A stretch of DNA of 64,000 nucleotides from Demequina lignilytica (GTDB lineage Bacteria; Actinomycetota; Actinomycetes; Actinomycetales; Demequinaceae): NCBI RefSeq assembly GCF_030418305.1, contig NZ_JAUHPX010000005.1:62001-126000 (forward strand), in the 5' to 3' direction. The notes below the pieces were generated by a model. It was given only the letters and a program-made list of their open reading frames with translations. It was not told the DNA's origin and did no database searches. This document shows positions 17,071 to 25,691 of the stretch, piece after piece. Made by a program: the position numbers and the translations under genes. Every line of letters begins with the position of its first letter. Position 1 is the stretch's first letter.

Positions 17071-18195
17071 ATGCCTACCGCCGATCTCATCCGCGACGCC
17101 CTCGCGACGGTCATCGACCCGGAGATCCGCCGGCCCATCACGGAGATCGGCATGGTCCGCTCCGTCGAGGTCGACGGCTCCACCGCGGTCATCGGTATCG
17201 ACCTCACCACCCAGGGCTGTCCGATGCGCGACCGGATCACGGGCGACGTCGACGCCGCGGCGCGCACGGTTCCCGAGGTCGTCGACGTCCGCATCGAGCT
17301 CGGCGTCATGAGCGACGAGCAGCGCCAGGGGCTGCGCGCGCAGCTCCGCGGCGGCAAGCCCGAGCCCGTCATCCAGTTCACCCAGCCGGGCAACATGACG
17401 CGGGTCTACGCGATCGCCTCCGGCAAGGGCGGCGTCGGCAAGTCGACCGTGACCACCAACCTCGCCGCGGCCATGGCGCAGGACGGCCTGAAGGTGGGCG
17501 TGCTCGACGCCGACATCTTCGGGTTCTCGATCCCCGGCATGCTCGGGGTGACCGGCCAGCCGACCCGGCTCGACGACATGCTCCTGCCGCCCATCGCCCA
17601 CGAGGTGAAGGCCGTCTCGATCGGCATGTTCGTGCCCGAGGGCCAGCCCGTCGTGTGGCGCGGCCCGATGCTGCATCGCGCGATCGAGCAGTTCCTCGCC
17701 GACGTGTACTGGGGCGACCTCGACGTCCTCCTGCTCGACCTGCCGCCGGGCACCGGCGACATCGCGATCTCGACGGCGCAGCTGCTGCCGCACGCGGAGA
17801 TCGTCGTGGTGACCACGCCCCAGTCGGCCGCGGCTGGCGTCGCCGAGCGAGCGGGCGCGATCGCGACCCAGACGTCCCAGAACGTGGTCGGCGTGATCGA
17901 GAACATGGCCTGGCTCGAGCAGCCCGACGGCTCGCGCCTCCACCTGTTCGGCGAGGGCGGCGGCTCGACGGTCGCCTCGCGCCTGTCGAGCGTGCTCGGA
18001 ACGCAGGTGCCGCTGCTCGGGCAGGTCCCGCTCGACATCGCGGCCCGCGAGGCCGGCGACGCAGGCACCCCCGTGGTGGTGTCCGACCCCGACTCGACGG
18101 CCGCCCAGGCCCTCCGCGGCGTCGCGCGCACCCTCACGTCGCGCCGTCGCGGCCTCGCGGGACGCTCGCTGGGCGTCACGCCCGTGAGCCGCTAG
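17071..18195 (+). CDS. mrp: Mrp/NBP35-type P-loop ATPase, iron-sulfur cluster carrier
   Basis: The 374-residue protein has an N-terminal MIP18/DUF59 domain (residues about 1-85, DPEIRRPITEIGMV) and a C-terminal deviant-Walker ATPase (SGKGGVGKSTVTTNLAAAMA near residue 113, LLDLPPGTGD). Family members bind and transfer 4Fe-4S clusters to apoproteins. The CxxC pair found in many Mrp proteins is not evident, as in other actinobacterial homologues. Its stop codon is shared with that of the convergent membrane gene: the four bases CTAG (18192-18195) give TAG on each strand. Confidence 0.9.
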   Translation: MPTADLIRDALATVIDPEIRRPITEIGMVRSVEVDGSTAVIGIDLTTQGCPMRDRITGDVDAAARTVPEVVDVRIELGVMSDEQRQGLRAQLRGGKPEPVIQFTQPGNMTRVYAIASGKGGVGKSTVTTNLAAAMAQDGLKVGVLDADIFGFSIPGMLGVTGQPTRLDDMLLPPIAHEVKAVSIGMFVPEGQPVVWRGPMLHRAIEQFLADVYWGDLDVLLLDLPPGTGDIAISTAQLLPHAEIVVVTTPQSAAAGVAERAGAIATQTSQNVVGVIENMAWLEQPDGSRLHLFGEGGGSTVASRLSSVLGTQVPLLGQVPLDIAAREAGDAGTPVVVSDPDSTAAQALRGVARTLTSRRRGLAGRSLGVTPVSR

Positions 18196-18770
18196 GAGTC
18201 GTCGTCGCGCGGGCCCCAGCCCGCGATGATCGCGGCCACCAGTCCCGCGAGCACCCCGCCCGTCGACACGGCGGGCGTCGCGAGCGCGGCGAGCAGCGCA
18301 TCGTCGAAGCCGGGTCCGCTCAAGCCGATCATGTCCAGCAGGCGGCCCGCGCCGATGCCGTCGACCGCGCCGGTCACGGCCATCACGTGGATCCCGACCA
18401 CCGTGCCCACGAACGCGACCGCCTGCGCCCCGATCCCGCGCGAGCGCGAGAGGTAGCGCACCGTGAACCCCACCGCGGCGGTGATCAGCACGCCGAGCAC
18501 CACCATCGCGTAGAGGTTCGGCTCCGACGGCACGAGCACCGCGAGCAGCAGCCCCACCGCGATCCCGACGACCAGGGCGGCGACCAGCGACCCCATGCGG
18601 TTGCGGCGCATCCGCTCCAGCACGGAGGGCGCGGCGGCGGCCGGGATCGCCTCGGTGGGCGCGGGCGGCGCCGGAGGCACCGTGGGCGGCAGGTCCGGGG
18701 CAGGATCGGCGGCCGCCTCGAGCGGGGCGGCGTCCTCCGGATCGACCGGCTGGGCGGGCTTGCGTGGCAT
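18192..18770 (-). CDS. Hypothetical membrane protein
   Basis: The 192-residue protein starts with a Pro/Ala-rich acidic N-terminus (about 55 residues) and has four hydrophobic segments between residues about 60 and 185. The ribosome-binding site GAGGAGG lies 6 nt before the ATG. It ends inside the CTAG that also ends mrp. No known family is recognised. The composition resembles other actinobacterial small membrane proteins of unknown role. Confidence 0.7.
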   Translation of the reverse strand: MPRKPAQPVDPEDAAPLEAAADPAPDLPPTVPPAPPAPTEAIPAAAAPSVLERMRRNRMGSLVAALVVGIAVGLLLAVLVPSEPNLYAMVVLGVLITAAVGFTVRYLSRSRGIGAQAVAFVGTVVGIHVMAVTGAVDGIGAGRLLDMIGLSGPGFDDALLAALATPAVSTGGVLAGLVAAIIAGWGPRDDDS

Positions 18771-18837
18771 CGGGACCTCCTCGCGCGAACGCCTTCATCA
18801 TGTCACGGCGCCCGCGCCACCCCAGCGTCCCTGCTGG

Positions 18838-18843
18838 CACAAT
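18838..18843 (+). promoter_or_regulatory. -10 box of a leaderless promoter (galactokinase-like gene)
   Basis: CACAAT is followed by 7 nt and the GTG at 18851. Confidence 0.45.
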
Positions 18844-18850
18844 TGGCCGC

Positions 18851-20077
18851 GTGAGGGACGCCGCCACCTCCGCCGACGAGCCCGTCTGGCTCGAGCCCTG
18901 GTCGCTCGACGAGGGCTCCGACCGCGTGCGCGCGCTCTTCGCCGATGCGTTCGAGGGCGATCCCGACGCGGTCGCGTCCTCGCCCGGCCGGGTCACCGTG
19001 ATCGGCGACCACACCGACTACACCGAGGGCCTGTCCTTGTGCGTCCCGATCGCGCACCGTACGTTCGTCGCCGTCCGCCGCCGGCACGACCAGGCGCTGA
19101 GGATGGTGTCAGGCAACCCGCCGCCGACCGAGCCGCGCCGGTGGGAGGGTGCGGTCGAGGCTCTCCACCCGGGGTCCGGCATCGACTGGCCCGACTACGT
19201 CTCCGGCGTGATCTGGGCCATGGTGGAGCGCGGGTACCCGGTCAGCGGTCTCGACATCGCGATCGTGGGCTGCGTCCCGCTCGAGGCGGGCCTCGGCTCC
19301 TCCGCGTCGCTCACGACGGCCGTCGCACGCGCGTGCGACGAGGCCTGGGGCCTGGCGCTCGACAGCGAGGCGGGCGCGATCGAGCTCGCCGAGCTCTGCT
19401 GGGAGGCCGAGAGCGCGTACGTGGGCTTCCCCTGCGGCAGGCTCGACACGCACACCGTCCTCCGCTGCTCGGCGGATGAGGCGGTGGTGCTCGACTTCGC
19501 GACGGCGCCGCCGACGCTCACCCATTACCCGCTGTACTTCCACGACTACGGCCTGCGCCTCCTCGTCATCGACACGGGCGAGCGCCGGGACGACTGGATG
19601 GACGCGTTCAAGCGTCGCAGCCGGGACGCGGCGCTCGCGGCGGAGGCGCTCGGCGTGCGGTCGCTGAGGGAGCTCGCCGACGCCCCGGACGGCGTCGAGC
19701 GCGTGGCCGGCATCGAGGACCCGGTGGTGCGCCGCCGCGCGCGGCACGTCATCACCGAGGACCGCCGGGTCCAGGAGGCCGCGGCGGCGCTCGGCGGCCT
19801 GGGCCCCGCGCACGACCGGTTCACCGAGATCGGGACGCTCATGCTCGCGTCGCATCGGTCCCTGCGCACCGACTACGAGGCGTCGACCCGGCAGCTCGAC
19901 GCGGCCGTCGACATGGCGTTCGCCGCGGGCGCGCTCGGCGCCCGCACCATCGGCGTCGGCTTCGGCGGCGGGGCGCTCGCGCTGGTCCGGGCGACCGACG
20001 CCGACCGGGTGGCCGACCTGGTCGACGCGGAGTTCGTGCGCCAGGGCTTTGCGCAACCCACGTTCGTCCTGGTGTGA
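18851..20077 (+). CDS. galK: Galactokinase-like GHMP kinase
   Basis: The 408-residue protein follows the GalK order: SPGRVTVIGDHTDYTEG (sugar site, residues about 38-55), GLGSSASLTTA (ATP loop), a VGFPCGRLDTH segment carrying the likely catalytic Asp, and a C-terminal GVGFGGGALAL. Each motif is altered from the classical enzyme: GEHTDY is GDHTDY, the GxMDQ around the catalytic Asp is GRLDT, and GGGFGGC is GFGGGA. Kinase activity is plausible, but the sugar may not be galactose. No other Leloir gene is nearby. It ends 4 bp from the convergent xth gene. Confidence 0.75.
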   Translation: MRDAATSADEPVWLEPWSLDEGSDRVRALFADAFEGDPDAVASSPGRVTVIGDHTDYTEGLSLCVPIAHRTFVAVRRRHDQALRMVSGNPPPTEPRRWEGAVEALHPGSGIDWPDYVSGVIWAMVERGYPVSGLDIAIVGCVPLEAGLGSSASLTTAVARACDEAWGLALDSEAGAIELAELCWEAESAYVGFPCGRLDTHTVLRCSADEAVVLDFATAPPTLTHYPLYFHDYGLRLLVIDTGERRDDWMDAFKRRSRDAALAAEALGVRSLRELADAPDGVERVAGIEDPVVRRRARHVITEDRRVQEAAAALGGLGPAHDRFTEIGTLMLASHRSLRTDYEASTRQLDAAVDMAFAAGALGARTIGVGFGGGALALVRATDADRVADLVDAEFVRQGFAQPTFVLV

Positions 20078-20081
20078 CGGT

Positions 20082-20882
20082 CTACAGGGCGTAGTCGACG
20101 ACGAGCGGCGCGTGGTCCGTCCAGCGCGAGTCCCAGGACTCCTGCCGGTCGACCCGCACCGCCGTGGCGGCCTCGGCGAGGACGGGCGAGGCGAACTGGT
20201 AGTCGATCCGCCATCCCGCGTCGTTGTCGAAGGCCTGACCGCGCATGGACCACCAGGTGTACGGGCCCTGACGGTCGCCCTCGAGGGTCCGGTGGATGTC
20301 GACCCACCCGGCCTCGGCCCAGCGGGTCAGGTACGCGCGCTCCTCCGGCAGGAAGCCCGCCGACTTGAGGTTGCCCTTCCAGTTCTTGATGTCGCGCTCG
20401 TCGTGCGCGATGTTGACGTCGCCCATCACGACCACGCGGTCGAACTCCTCGCGGAGCGCCTCCATGCGCGCCGTCGCGGCGTCGAGCAGCGCGTACTTCT
20501 GATCCATCTTGGGCGTGCCGGCCTCGCCCGAGTGGTGGTAGACCGACACCACCCTCACGGGGCCCGCCGGGGACTCGACGGTGGCCTCGATCCAGCGCCC
20601 CGTGTGGACTGGCTCCCCCATCTCGCCACCGAGGGCGTCGACCCCCGCGAGCACACCGTCGAGCGGCGTGCGCGACGCGATGGCGACGCCCGCGCGGCCC
20701 TTGATCTCGCAGGCCTGCTCGACCACGTGCCAGCCCTCGCCGAGCAGGCCCGCGGTGATCTCGAGCGGCGCCCGCACCTCCTGGAGGCACACGACGTCGC
20801 AGCCCGCTGACGCGAGCCACTCCCCCATGCCCTTCTTGGCGGCGGCGCGGACGCCGTTGACGTTGACGGAGGCGATTCTCAT
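20082..20882 (-). CDS. xth: Exodeoxyribonuclease III (AP endonuclease family 1)
   Basis: The 266-residue protein has the exonuclease-endonuclease-phosphatase motifs: ASVNVNGVRAA at the N-terminus, CLQEVR (metal-binding Glu), SVYHHS, GDVNIAHDERDIKNW and the terminal SRWTDHAPLVVDY with the Asp-His pair. It acts at abasic sites in base excision repair. TAGGTT lies 7 nt upstream of the ATG, so it is probably transcribed from its own leaderless promoter rather than from folD. Confidence 0.92.
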   Translation of the reverse strand: MRIASVNVNGVRAAAKKGMGEWLASAGCDVVCLQEVRAPLEITAGLLGEGWHVVEQACEIKGRAGVAIASRTPLDGVLAGVDALGGEMGEPVHTGRWIEATVESPAGPVRVVSVYHHSGEAGTPKMDQKYALLDAATARMEALREEFDRVVVMGDVNIAHDERDIKNWKGNLKSAGFLPEERAYLTRWAEAGWVDIHRTLEGDRQGPYTWWSMRGQAFDNDAGWRIDYQFASPVLAEAATAVRVDRQESWDSRWTDHAPLVVDYAL

Positions 20883-20889
20883 GGCCTAG

Positions 20890-20895
20890 AACCTA
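20890..20895 (-). promoter_or_regulatory. -10 box of a leaderless promoter (xth)
   Basis: TAGGTT on the minus strand is followed by 7 nt and the ATG at 20882. Confidence 0.55.
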
Positions 20896-20922
20896 CCCGG
20901 TCCCACCGACGGCGGACGCCCG

Positions 20923-20952
20923 CGCATCGTCCCGCCCGCGCGGGACGATGCG
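20923..20952. terminator. Hairpin between folD and xth built from two inverted GGACGATGC copies
   Basis: A perfect 13-bp stem (20923-20935 with 20940-20952) and a CCGC loop lie 5 bp beyond the folD stop codon. The position suggests termination of the glyA-folD transcript. Each arm contains the 9-mer GGACGATGC or its complement that recurs through the window. Confidence 0.65.
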
Positions 20953-20957
20953 GCGGT

Positions 20958-21836
20958 TCAGGCGAGCGCCCGCTCCGCGCTCTCGACCACGTTCGCGAGC
21001 AGCATGGCGCGGGTCATCGGGCCCACGCCACCGGGGTTCGGCGAGTACCAGGACGCCTTCTCACGGGCCTCCGCGGCGATGTCGCCGGCCACCTTGGACC
21101 TGCCCGTGACCGGGTCGGTGACGCGGGACACGCCCACGTCGATGAGCACGGCCCCGTCCTTCACCATGTCGGGGGTGACGATGCCGGGCACGCCGGCGGC
21201 GGCGACGATCACGTCCGCCCCCCGGGTGTGAGCGGCGAGGTCGGCGGTGCCGGTGTGGCACAGCGTCACCGTCGCGTTGACGTCCTTGCGGGTGAGGAGC
21301 AGGCCGATGCTGCGCCCCACGGTGGTGCCGCGCCCGATGACCACGACCTCCTTGCCGCGCAGGTCCACGCCGTGGCGCGTGATGAGCTCGATGATGCCCT
21401 TCGGCGTGCACGGCAGGCTGGACTCGACTTCTTCGGAGATGCGCAGCACCAGGCGACCGAGGTTGGTCGGGTGGAGGCCGTCCGCGTCCTTGTCGGGATC
21501 GATCAGCTCGAGCACCCGGTTGGTGTCGATGCCCGCGGGCAGGGGGAGCTGCACGATGAAGCCGGTGCACGCGGGGTCGGCGTTGAGACGCGCGACGGCG
21601 GCCTCGATGTCCTCCTGGGTGGCGCTGGCGGGAAGGTCCTCGCGGATCGACGCGATGCCCACCTCGGCGCAGTCGGCGTGCTTGCCGTTGACGTACCAGG
21701 TCGAGCCGGGGTCCTCGCCCACGAGCAACGTGCCCAGGCCGGGCACGACGCCGCGCTCGCGCAGCGTCGTGACCCGGTCCGTGAGCTCGGCCTTGATGGC
21801 GGCCGCGGTGGCCTTGCCGTCGAGGATCTGCGCCAT
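20958..21836 (-). CDS. folD: Bifunctional methylene-THF dehydrogenase/methenyl-THF cyclohydrolase
   Basis: The 292-residue protein matches FolD along its length: [14 protein letters not shown] (with the catalytic Lys), [37 protein letters not shown] (NADP-binding) and [15 protein letters not shown]. It interconverts methylene- and formyl-tetrahydrofolate. The ATG overlaps the TAA of glyA by one base (TAATG), so the two are co-translated. Both lie behind a ZTP riboswitch, which ties them to purine synthesis. Confidence 0.96.
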   Translation of the reverse strand: MAQILDGKATAAAIKAELTDRVTTLRERGVVPGLGTLLVGEDPGSTWYVNGKHADCAEVGIASIREDLPASATQEDIEAAVARLNADPACTGFIVQLPLPAGIDTNRVLELIDPDKDADGLHPTNLGRLVLRISEEVESSLPCTPKGIIELITRHGVDLRGKEVVVIGRGTTVGRSIGLLLTRKDVNATVTLCHTGTADLAAHTRGADVIVAAAGVPGIVTPDMVKDGAVLIDVGVSRVTDPVTGRSKVAGDIAAEAREKASWYSPNPGGVGPMTRAMLLANVVESAERALA

Positions 21837-23128
21837 TACTGGGCGAGGCCCTCGTACAGCGGGAACTCGTCGGCCAGCTTCGCGACGCGGGCGCGCAGCG
21901 CGTCCACGTCGGCGCCGCCCTTGAGCGCCGTGGCGATCACGTCGGCGACCTCGGTGAACTCCTCGGCGCCGAAGCCGCGGCTCGCGAGCGCGGCGGTGCC
22001 GATGCGGACGCCGGAGGTCACCATCGGCGGGCGGGGGTCGAACGGGACGGCGTTGCGGTTGACGGTGATGCCGACCTCGTGGAGGAGGTCCTCCGCCTGC
22101 TGGCCGTCGAGCGGCGAGTTGCGGAGGTCCGCGAGCACCAGGTGCACGTCGGTGCCGCCGGTGACCACGTTCACGCCCGCCTCGATCGCGTCCGGGGACG
22201 TGAGGCGCTCGGCGATGATGCGCGCGCCCTCGAGGACGCGCGCCTGGCGCTCCTTGAACTCGTCGCCCGCCGCGGCCTTCAGGGCGACCGCCTTCGCCGC
22301 GATGACGTGCATGAGCGGGCCGCCCTGCTGCCCGGGGAACACCGCCGAGTTGAGCTTCTTCGCCAGCACGGTGTCACGCGCGACGATCATGCCCGAGCGG
22401 GGGCCGCCGATGGTCTTGTGGATGGTGGTCGACACCACGTCCGAGTGCGGCACCGGGCTCGGGTGGAGCCCCGCGGCGACCAGCCCGGCGAAGTGCGCCA
22501 TGTCGGTCCACAGCTTGGCACCCACCTCGTCCGCGATCGCGCGGAAGGCGGCGAAGTCGATGTGGCGGGGGTACGCCGACCAGCCGGCGATGATCACGTC
22601 GGGGCGCTCGGCGAGGGCCTGCTCGCGCACCTGCTCCATCTCGATCCGGTGGGTCTGCTCGTCGAGACCGTAGGCGGCGACGTCGTAGAGCTTGCCGGAG
22701 AAGTTGAGCTTCATGCCGTGCGTGAGGTGGCCGCCGTGGGCCAGCGACAGGCCCATGATCTTGTCGCCCGCGTTGATGAGGGCGTGCAGCACGGCCGCGT
22801 TGGCGGTCGCACCCGAGTGCGGCTGGACGTTCGCGTACTCCGCGCCGAACAGCGCCTTCGCGCGCTCGATGGCGATGCTCTCCGCGACGTCGACCTCCTC
22901 GCAGCCGCCGTAGTAGCGGCGGCCCGGGTAGCCCTCGGCGTACTTGTTCGTCAGGACGGAGCCCTGCGCCTGCAGGACCGAGCGGGGCACGAAGTTCTCG
23001 GACGCGATCATCTCAAGGTAGTGCCGCTGACGGTCGAGCTCGCGGTCGAGGACCTGGGCGATCTCGGGGTCGAAGTCCTGCAGCGTGGCGTTCATCACCG
23101 CTGCGGTGGCGCTGGAGTCGGTGCTCAT
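21836..23128 (-). CDS. glyA: Serine hydroxymethyltransferase
   Basis: The 430-residue enzyme converts serine and THF to glycine and methylene-THF. Visible signatures are [29 protein letters not shown] and the PLP lysine in [17 protein letters not shown]. The start at 23128 follows an AGAGAGG ribosome-binding site; an upstream ATG at 23146 lacks one. The long leader carries a ZTP riboswitch and a hairpin at 23147-23163 just before the ribosome-binding site. It is followed by folD with a one-base overlap. Confidence 0.96.
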   Translation of the reverse strand: MSTDSSATAAVMNATLQDFDPEIAQVLDRELDRQRHYLEMIASENFVPRSVLQAQGSVLTNKYAEGYPGRRYYGGCEEVDVAESIAIERAKALFGAEYANVQPHSGATANAAVLHALINAGDKIMGLSLAHGGHLTHGMKLNFSGKLYDVAAYGLDEQTHRIEMEQVREQALAERPDVIIAGWSAYPRHIDFAAFRAIADEVGAKLWTDMAHFAGLVAAGLHPSPVPHSDVVSTTIHKTIGGPRSGMIVARDTVLAKKLNSAVFPGQQGGPLMHVIAAKAVALKAAAGDEFKERQARVLEGARIIAERLTSPDAIEAGVNVVTGGTDVHLVLADLRNSPLDGQQAEDLLHEVGITVNRNAVPFDPRPPMVTSGVRIGTAALASRGFGAEEFTEVADVIATALKGGADVDALRARVAKLADEFPLYEGLAQ

Positions 23129-23146
23129 GGTGGCCTCTCTCATCAC

Positions 23147-23163
23147 GCCGGCGGGTCGCCGGC
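23147..23163 (-). promoter_or_regulatory. Hairpin next to the glyA ribosome-binding site (possible expression platform)
   Basis: A perfect 7-bp stem with a 3-nt loop (GCCGGCG, ACC, CGCCGGC on the minus strand) lies between the ZTP aptamer and the ribosome-binding site. It could be part of the switch that controls translation; this is inference. Confidence 0.4.
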
Positions 23164-23184
23164 ATCCCTACGTTCCGGTGACCA

Positions 23185-23262
23185 GTGGCCCAGGCGTGCG
23201 ACCAAGAGTCGAGGTGCTGCTCGCCGCTCCCTGTGGGTGACCCACTGCGCCAGTCGCGACGA
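23185..23262 (-). ncRNA. ZTP (pfl motif) riboswitch upstream of glyA-folD
   Basis: Read on the minus strand, the leader contains the conserved ZTP aptamer elements in order: a GTCGCGACTGGCG block (23248-23260), a GTGGGT/ACCCAC hairpin followed by AGGGAGCG, and after a variable segment the CGCCTGGGC block (conserved 3' part at 23188-23194). The class binds ZTP/ZMP, which build up when 10-formyl-THF is scarce, and turns on folate one-carbon genes such as glyA and folD. The match in sequence, order, strand and downstream genes makes this a confident call without a covariance search. Confidence 0.88.
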
Positions 23263-23267
23263 GGGAG

Positions 23268-23273
23268 AGTGTA
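23268..23273 (-). promoter_or_regulatory. -10 box for the glyA-folD riboswitch transcript
   Basis: TACACT on the minus strand would start transcription at about 23261, right at the 5' edge of the ZTP aptamer. No clear -35 box is seen. Confidence 0.5.
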
Positions 23274-23310
23274 CCAACCGCCGCCTCTCGCGCCACCGGT
23301 CCGGGACGCG

Positions 23311-24141
23311 TCAGCGGGCGTCGGGGCCGCGAGGCGCACGAGGCACGTCGCCGGGCGCGTCCACCGTGGCATGGACGATCTCGTCATGCACCAGCCGATC
23401 CATCGCAGCGGGCACACGATGCCCGTGCGCACCCCCGATGCGGTCGCGCAGCCGATCCCACCGCGCCTGATACTCATCGGAGAAGCGGTGCAGGGCACGC
23501 GTCATCTTCGCCTCGCCGTAGAAGCGCCGGGCCCAGAACGAGGTGGGCTTCGCCAACCGGAGACCGCACACGAGCGAGACCAGCGGGACGACGATGCCGA
23601 TCAGGCCGAGGTGCCGCTTGCCCTTGAGGAACGCGACCACCACCCACGTCAGATGCAGCGCGACCGCGACAAGGTAGACCGCGACGCTGCCCGCGTCGTC
23701 GGGAGCGATCCCGATCGGGCTGACCTGCACCAGGAACGCGGCACCGACCACTGCTGCCACGAGGATCGCGTCGATGGACTTCCGGCCCTCCGCGGACCAG
23801 TAGACGTCCTCGAGGTGCAGCCAGAGCGCGAACTCGTCGAGGGCGAGCGCTGCGCCCGCGCCGAACAGCGCCGCGAGGATCTCCTGCCATGGCGAGCCGG
23901 GAGCGAAGCGGAAGGCGAGCAGGCCGGTCACCAGCACCAGCAGGATGCCCCACACCTGGTGGTGGACGTGGACGCCGCCGATGTGGATGTTCGAGACCAC
24001 CCCGCCCCCGCCGGAGGCCTCACGGGTGCGGATGCGCCGGGTCACCCAGCGTGTCGCGGCGAAGGTGGCCAGGAAGCCGATCAGCAGCCAGAGCGCGGGC
24101 GCACGGCCGGTGTCGACCACCAGGTCCTGGTACCAGGACAT
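23311..24141 (-). CDS. Conserved hypothetical polytopic membrane protein
   Basis: The 276-residue protein has about six hydrophobic segments (first at about residues 15-32, last at about 170-195) and a charged C-terminal tail rich in Arg and His. Striking polar motifs sit near membrane segments: IHIGGVHVHHQVWG and LDEFALWLHLEDVYW, a His/Asp/Glu set that could bind metal or a ligand. I do not recognise the family. It lies 26 bp downstream of the GNAT gene on the same strand and is probably co-transcribed with it. Confidence 0.7.
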   Translation of the reverse strand: MSWYQDLVVDTGRAPALWLLIGFLATFAATRWVTRRIRTREASGGGGVVSNIHIGGVHVHHQVWGILLVLVTGLLAFRFAPGSPWQEILAALFGAGAALALDEFALWLHLEDVYWSAEGRKSIDAILVAAVVGAAFLVQVSPIGIAPDDAGSVAVYLVAVALHLTWVVVAFLKGKRHLGLIGIVVPLVSLVCGLRLAKPTSFWARRFYGEAKMTRALHRFSDEYQARWDRLRDRIGGAHGHRVPAAMDRLVHDEIVHATVDAPGDVPRAPRGPDAR

Positions 24142-24167
24142 GACCCACGCCTCCCCGCGTGGCGGCC

Positions 24168-24701
24168 TCAGTTCTCGCCGCGGCCGACCTCGTCCTCGCC
24201 CTCGTCGTCGACGATCGCGCCGGATTCGAGCACCTTGCGCAGGTAGGCGTACGTCAGGTCGCCGGCGACCTGGTCGAACTGGTGCTCGTAGCCGTTGTCG
24301 TTGTACAGGGCGATGTTGTGCTTCGAGTTCTGGCCCGTGAACGCCCAGACCTCCTTGACACCCTCGGGCAGGAAGCGGAGCACGGCGAACAGCAGCTGCG
24401 TGCCGATGCCCTTGCCCTGCAGGTCGGGGGTGACGGCGAGGCGGCCGATGGTCGCCTTGTCGTCCTCGATGCCGACCCGGATGGAGCCGACCAGCCGGTG
24501 GCCCTGCCACGCGCCGAGCGTCACCACGTCCTCGGACTGCAGGTCGACGACCAGCTCCTCGAGGGTCTGCGTGAGCGCGGGGATGTTGGGGTCGTTGAAG
24601 ATCTGCGCCTCGGAGACGAACGCCGCCCGGCGCACGGTCAGCAGCTCGCCCGCGTCCGCCGCGGTGATCACGTCGATCCGGATCTGGTCGCCCTCGCTCA
24701 T
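24168..24701 (-). CDS. GNAT family N-acetyltransferase
   Basis: The 177-residue protein has the GNAT acetyl-CoA site: LVGSIRVG, IGRLAVTPDLQGKGIGTQLLFAVL (the Q/RxxGxG/A loop is QGKGIG) and ALYNDNGYEHQFD. The substrate is unknown. CACGAT lies 6 nt before the ATG, suggesting a leaderless transcript. It leads a likely two-gene unit with the membrane protein downstream. Confidence 0.85.
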   Translation of the reverse strand: MSEGDQIRIDVITAADAGELLTVRRAAFVSEAQIFNDPNIPALTQTLEELVVDLQSEDVVTLGAWQGHRLVGSIRVGIEDDKATIGRLAVTPDLQGKGIGTQLLFAVLRFLPEGVKEVWAFTGQNSKHNIALYNDNGYEHQFDQVAGDLTYAYLRKVLESGAIVDDEGEDEVGRGEN

Positions 24702-24707
24702 GCCCCT

Positions 24708-24713
24708 ATCGTG
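24708..24713 (-). promoter_or_regulatory. Possible -10 box of a leaderless promoter (GNAT gene)
   Basis: CACGAT on the minus strand is followed by 6 nt and the ATG at 24701. The same box and spacing occur before the histidine kinase at 49996. Confidence 0.4.
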
Positions 24714-24786
24714 GCATGCCGCGCGCCGGACCCGGGCGTCCGACGCGGAAACGTGACCCGCGCATCGTCCCTGCCATGCGCCTCGG

Positions 24787-24792
24787 TACCCT
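24787..24792 (+). promoter_or_regulatory. -10 box of a leaderless promoter (purU)
   Basis: TACCCT is followed by 7 nt and the ATG at 24800. Confidence 0.55.
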
Positions 24793-24799
24793 TGTCCGC

Positions 24800-25645
24800 A
24801 TGACGTCGTCCTGGGTCCTCAGCCTGTCCTGCCCCGACCAGCCCGGAATCGTGCACGCGGTGTCCGGCGCGCTCGCGGAGCACGACGGCAACATCACGGA
24901 GTCCCAGCAGTTCGGCGACCCGGACACCGGGCTGTTCTTCATGCGCGTCGAGTTCGCCTCGGCCGCACCCCAGGGCGAGCTCGAGACCGCCATCGGGCGC
25001 GTCGGCGACCGCTTCGGCATGACCTGGCGCCTCGACGTCGCGGGCCGGCGGATGCGCACCATCGTGATGGTCTCGAAGTCGGCGCACTGCGTGAACGACC
25101 TGCTGTTCCGCGAGCGCGCCAAGACCCTCCCGGTCGACATCGTCGCGGTGGTCGGCAACCACCCGACGCTGCAGGACCTGGCCGCGTTCTACGGCAAGCC
25201 GTTCCATCACATCCCCGTCACCGCGGACAGCAAGCCCGACGCCGAGGCGGCGCTGCTGTCGCTGGTCGAGGAGCTGGACGCGGAGCTGGTCGTGCTCGCG
25301 CGCTACATGCAGATCCTGTCGCCCGACCTGTCGGAGGCGCTGCGCGGACGCGCGATCAACATCCACCACTCGTTCCTGCCGAGCTTCAAGGGCGCGCGCC
25401 CGTACTTCCAGGCGCACGACCGCGGCGTGAAGCTGATCGGCGCCACCGCGCACTACGTGACGTCCGACCTCGACGAGGGGCCGATCATCGAGCAGGACGT
25501 CGAGCGCGTCGACCACACCTACACGCCGGAGTCGCTCACGGCGATCGGCGCGGACGTCGAGCGGCGCGCGCTGGCACGCGCGGTCCGCTGGCACGCGGAG
25601 CACCGGGTCCTGCTGGACGGCCACCGCACCATCGTCTTCAAGTAG
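24800..25645 (+). CDS. purU: Formyltetrahydrofolate deformylase
   Basis: The 281-residue protein has an N-terminal ACT domain (LSLSCPDQPGIVHAVSGALAEHDGNI) and a C-terminal formyltransferase domain with the catalytic set IHHSFLPSFKGARPY and LIGATAHYVTSDLDEGPIIEQD. It hydrolyses 10-formyl-THF to formate and THF, balancing the one-carbon pool. A leaderless promoter is likely. It lies head-on to the nagA end, with a structured 106-bp element between them. Confidence 0.95.
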   Translation: MTSSWVLSLSCPDQPGIVHAVSGALAEHDGNITESQQFGDPDTGLFFMRVEFASAAPQGELETAIGRVGDRFGMTWRLDVAGRRMRTIVMVSKSAHCVNDLLFRERAKTLPVDIVAVVGNHPTLQDLAAFYGKPFHHIPVTADSKPDAEAALLSLVEELDAELVVLARYMQILSPDLSEALRGRAINIHHSFLPSFKGARPYFQAHDRGVKLIGATAHYVTSDLDEGPIIEQDVERVDHTYTPESLTAIGADVERRALARAVRWHAEHRVLLDGHRTIVFK

Positions 25646-25691
25646 GCGGGCCCACCCACACCACTCCGCATCACCAGGCATCCCGGACGCT

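Noticed and set aside
16090..19014. A 974-codon minus-strand frame across several genes
   Set aside because: It runs antisense to mrp and DUF1003, both with strong motifs, and has no recognisable domain.
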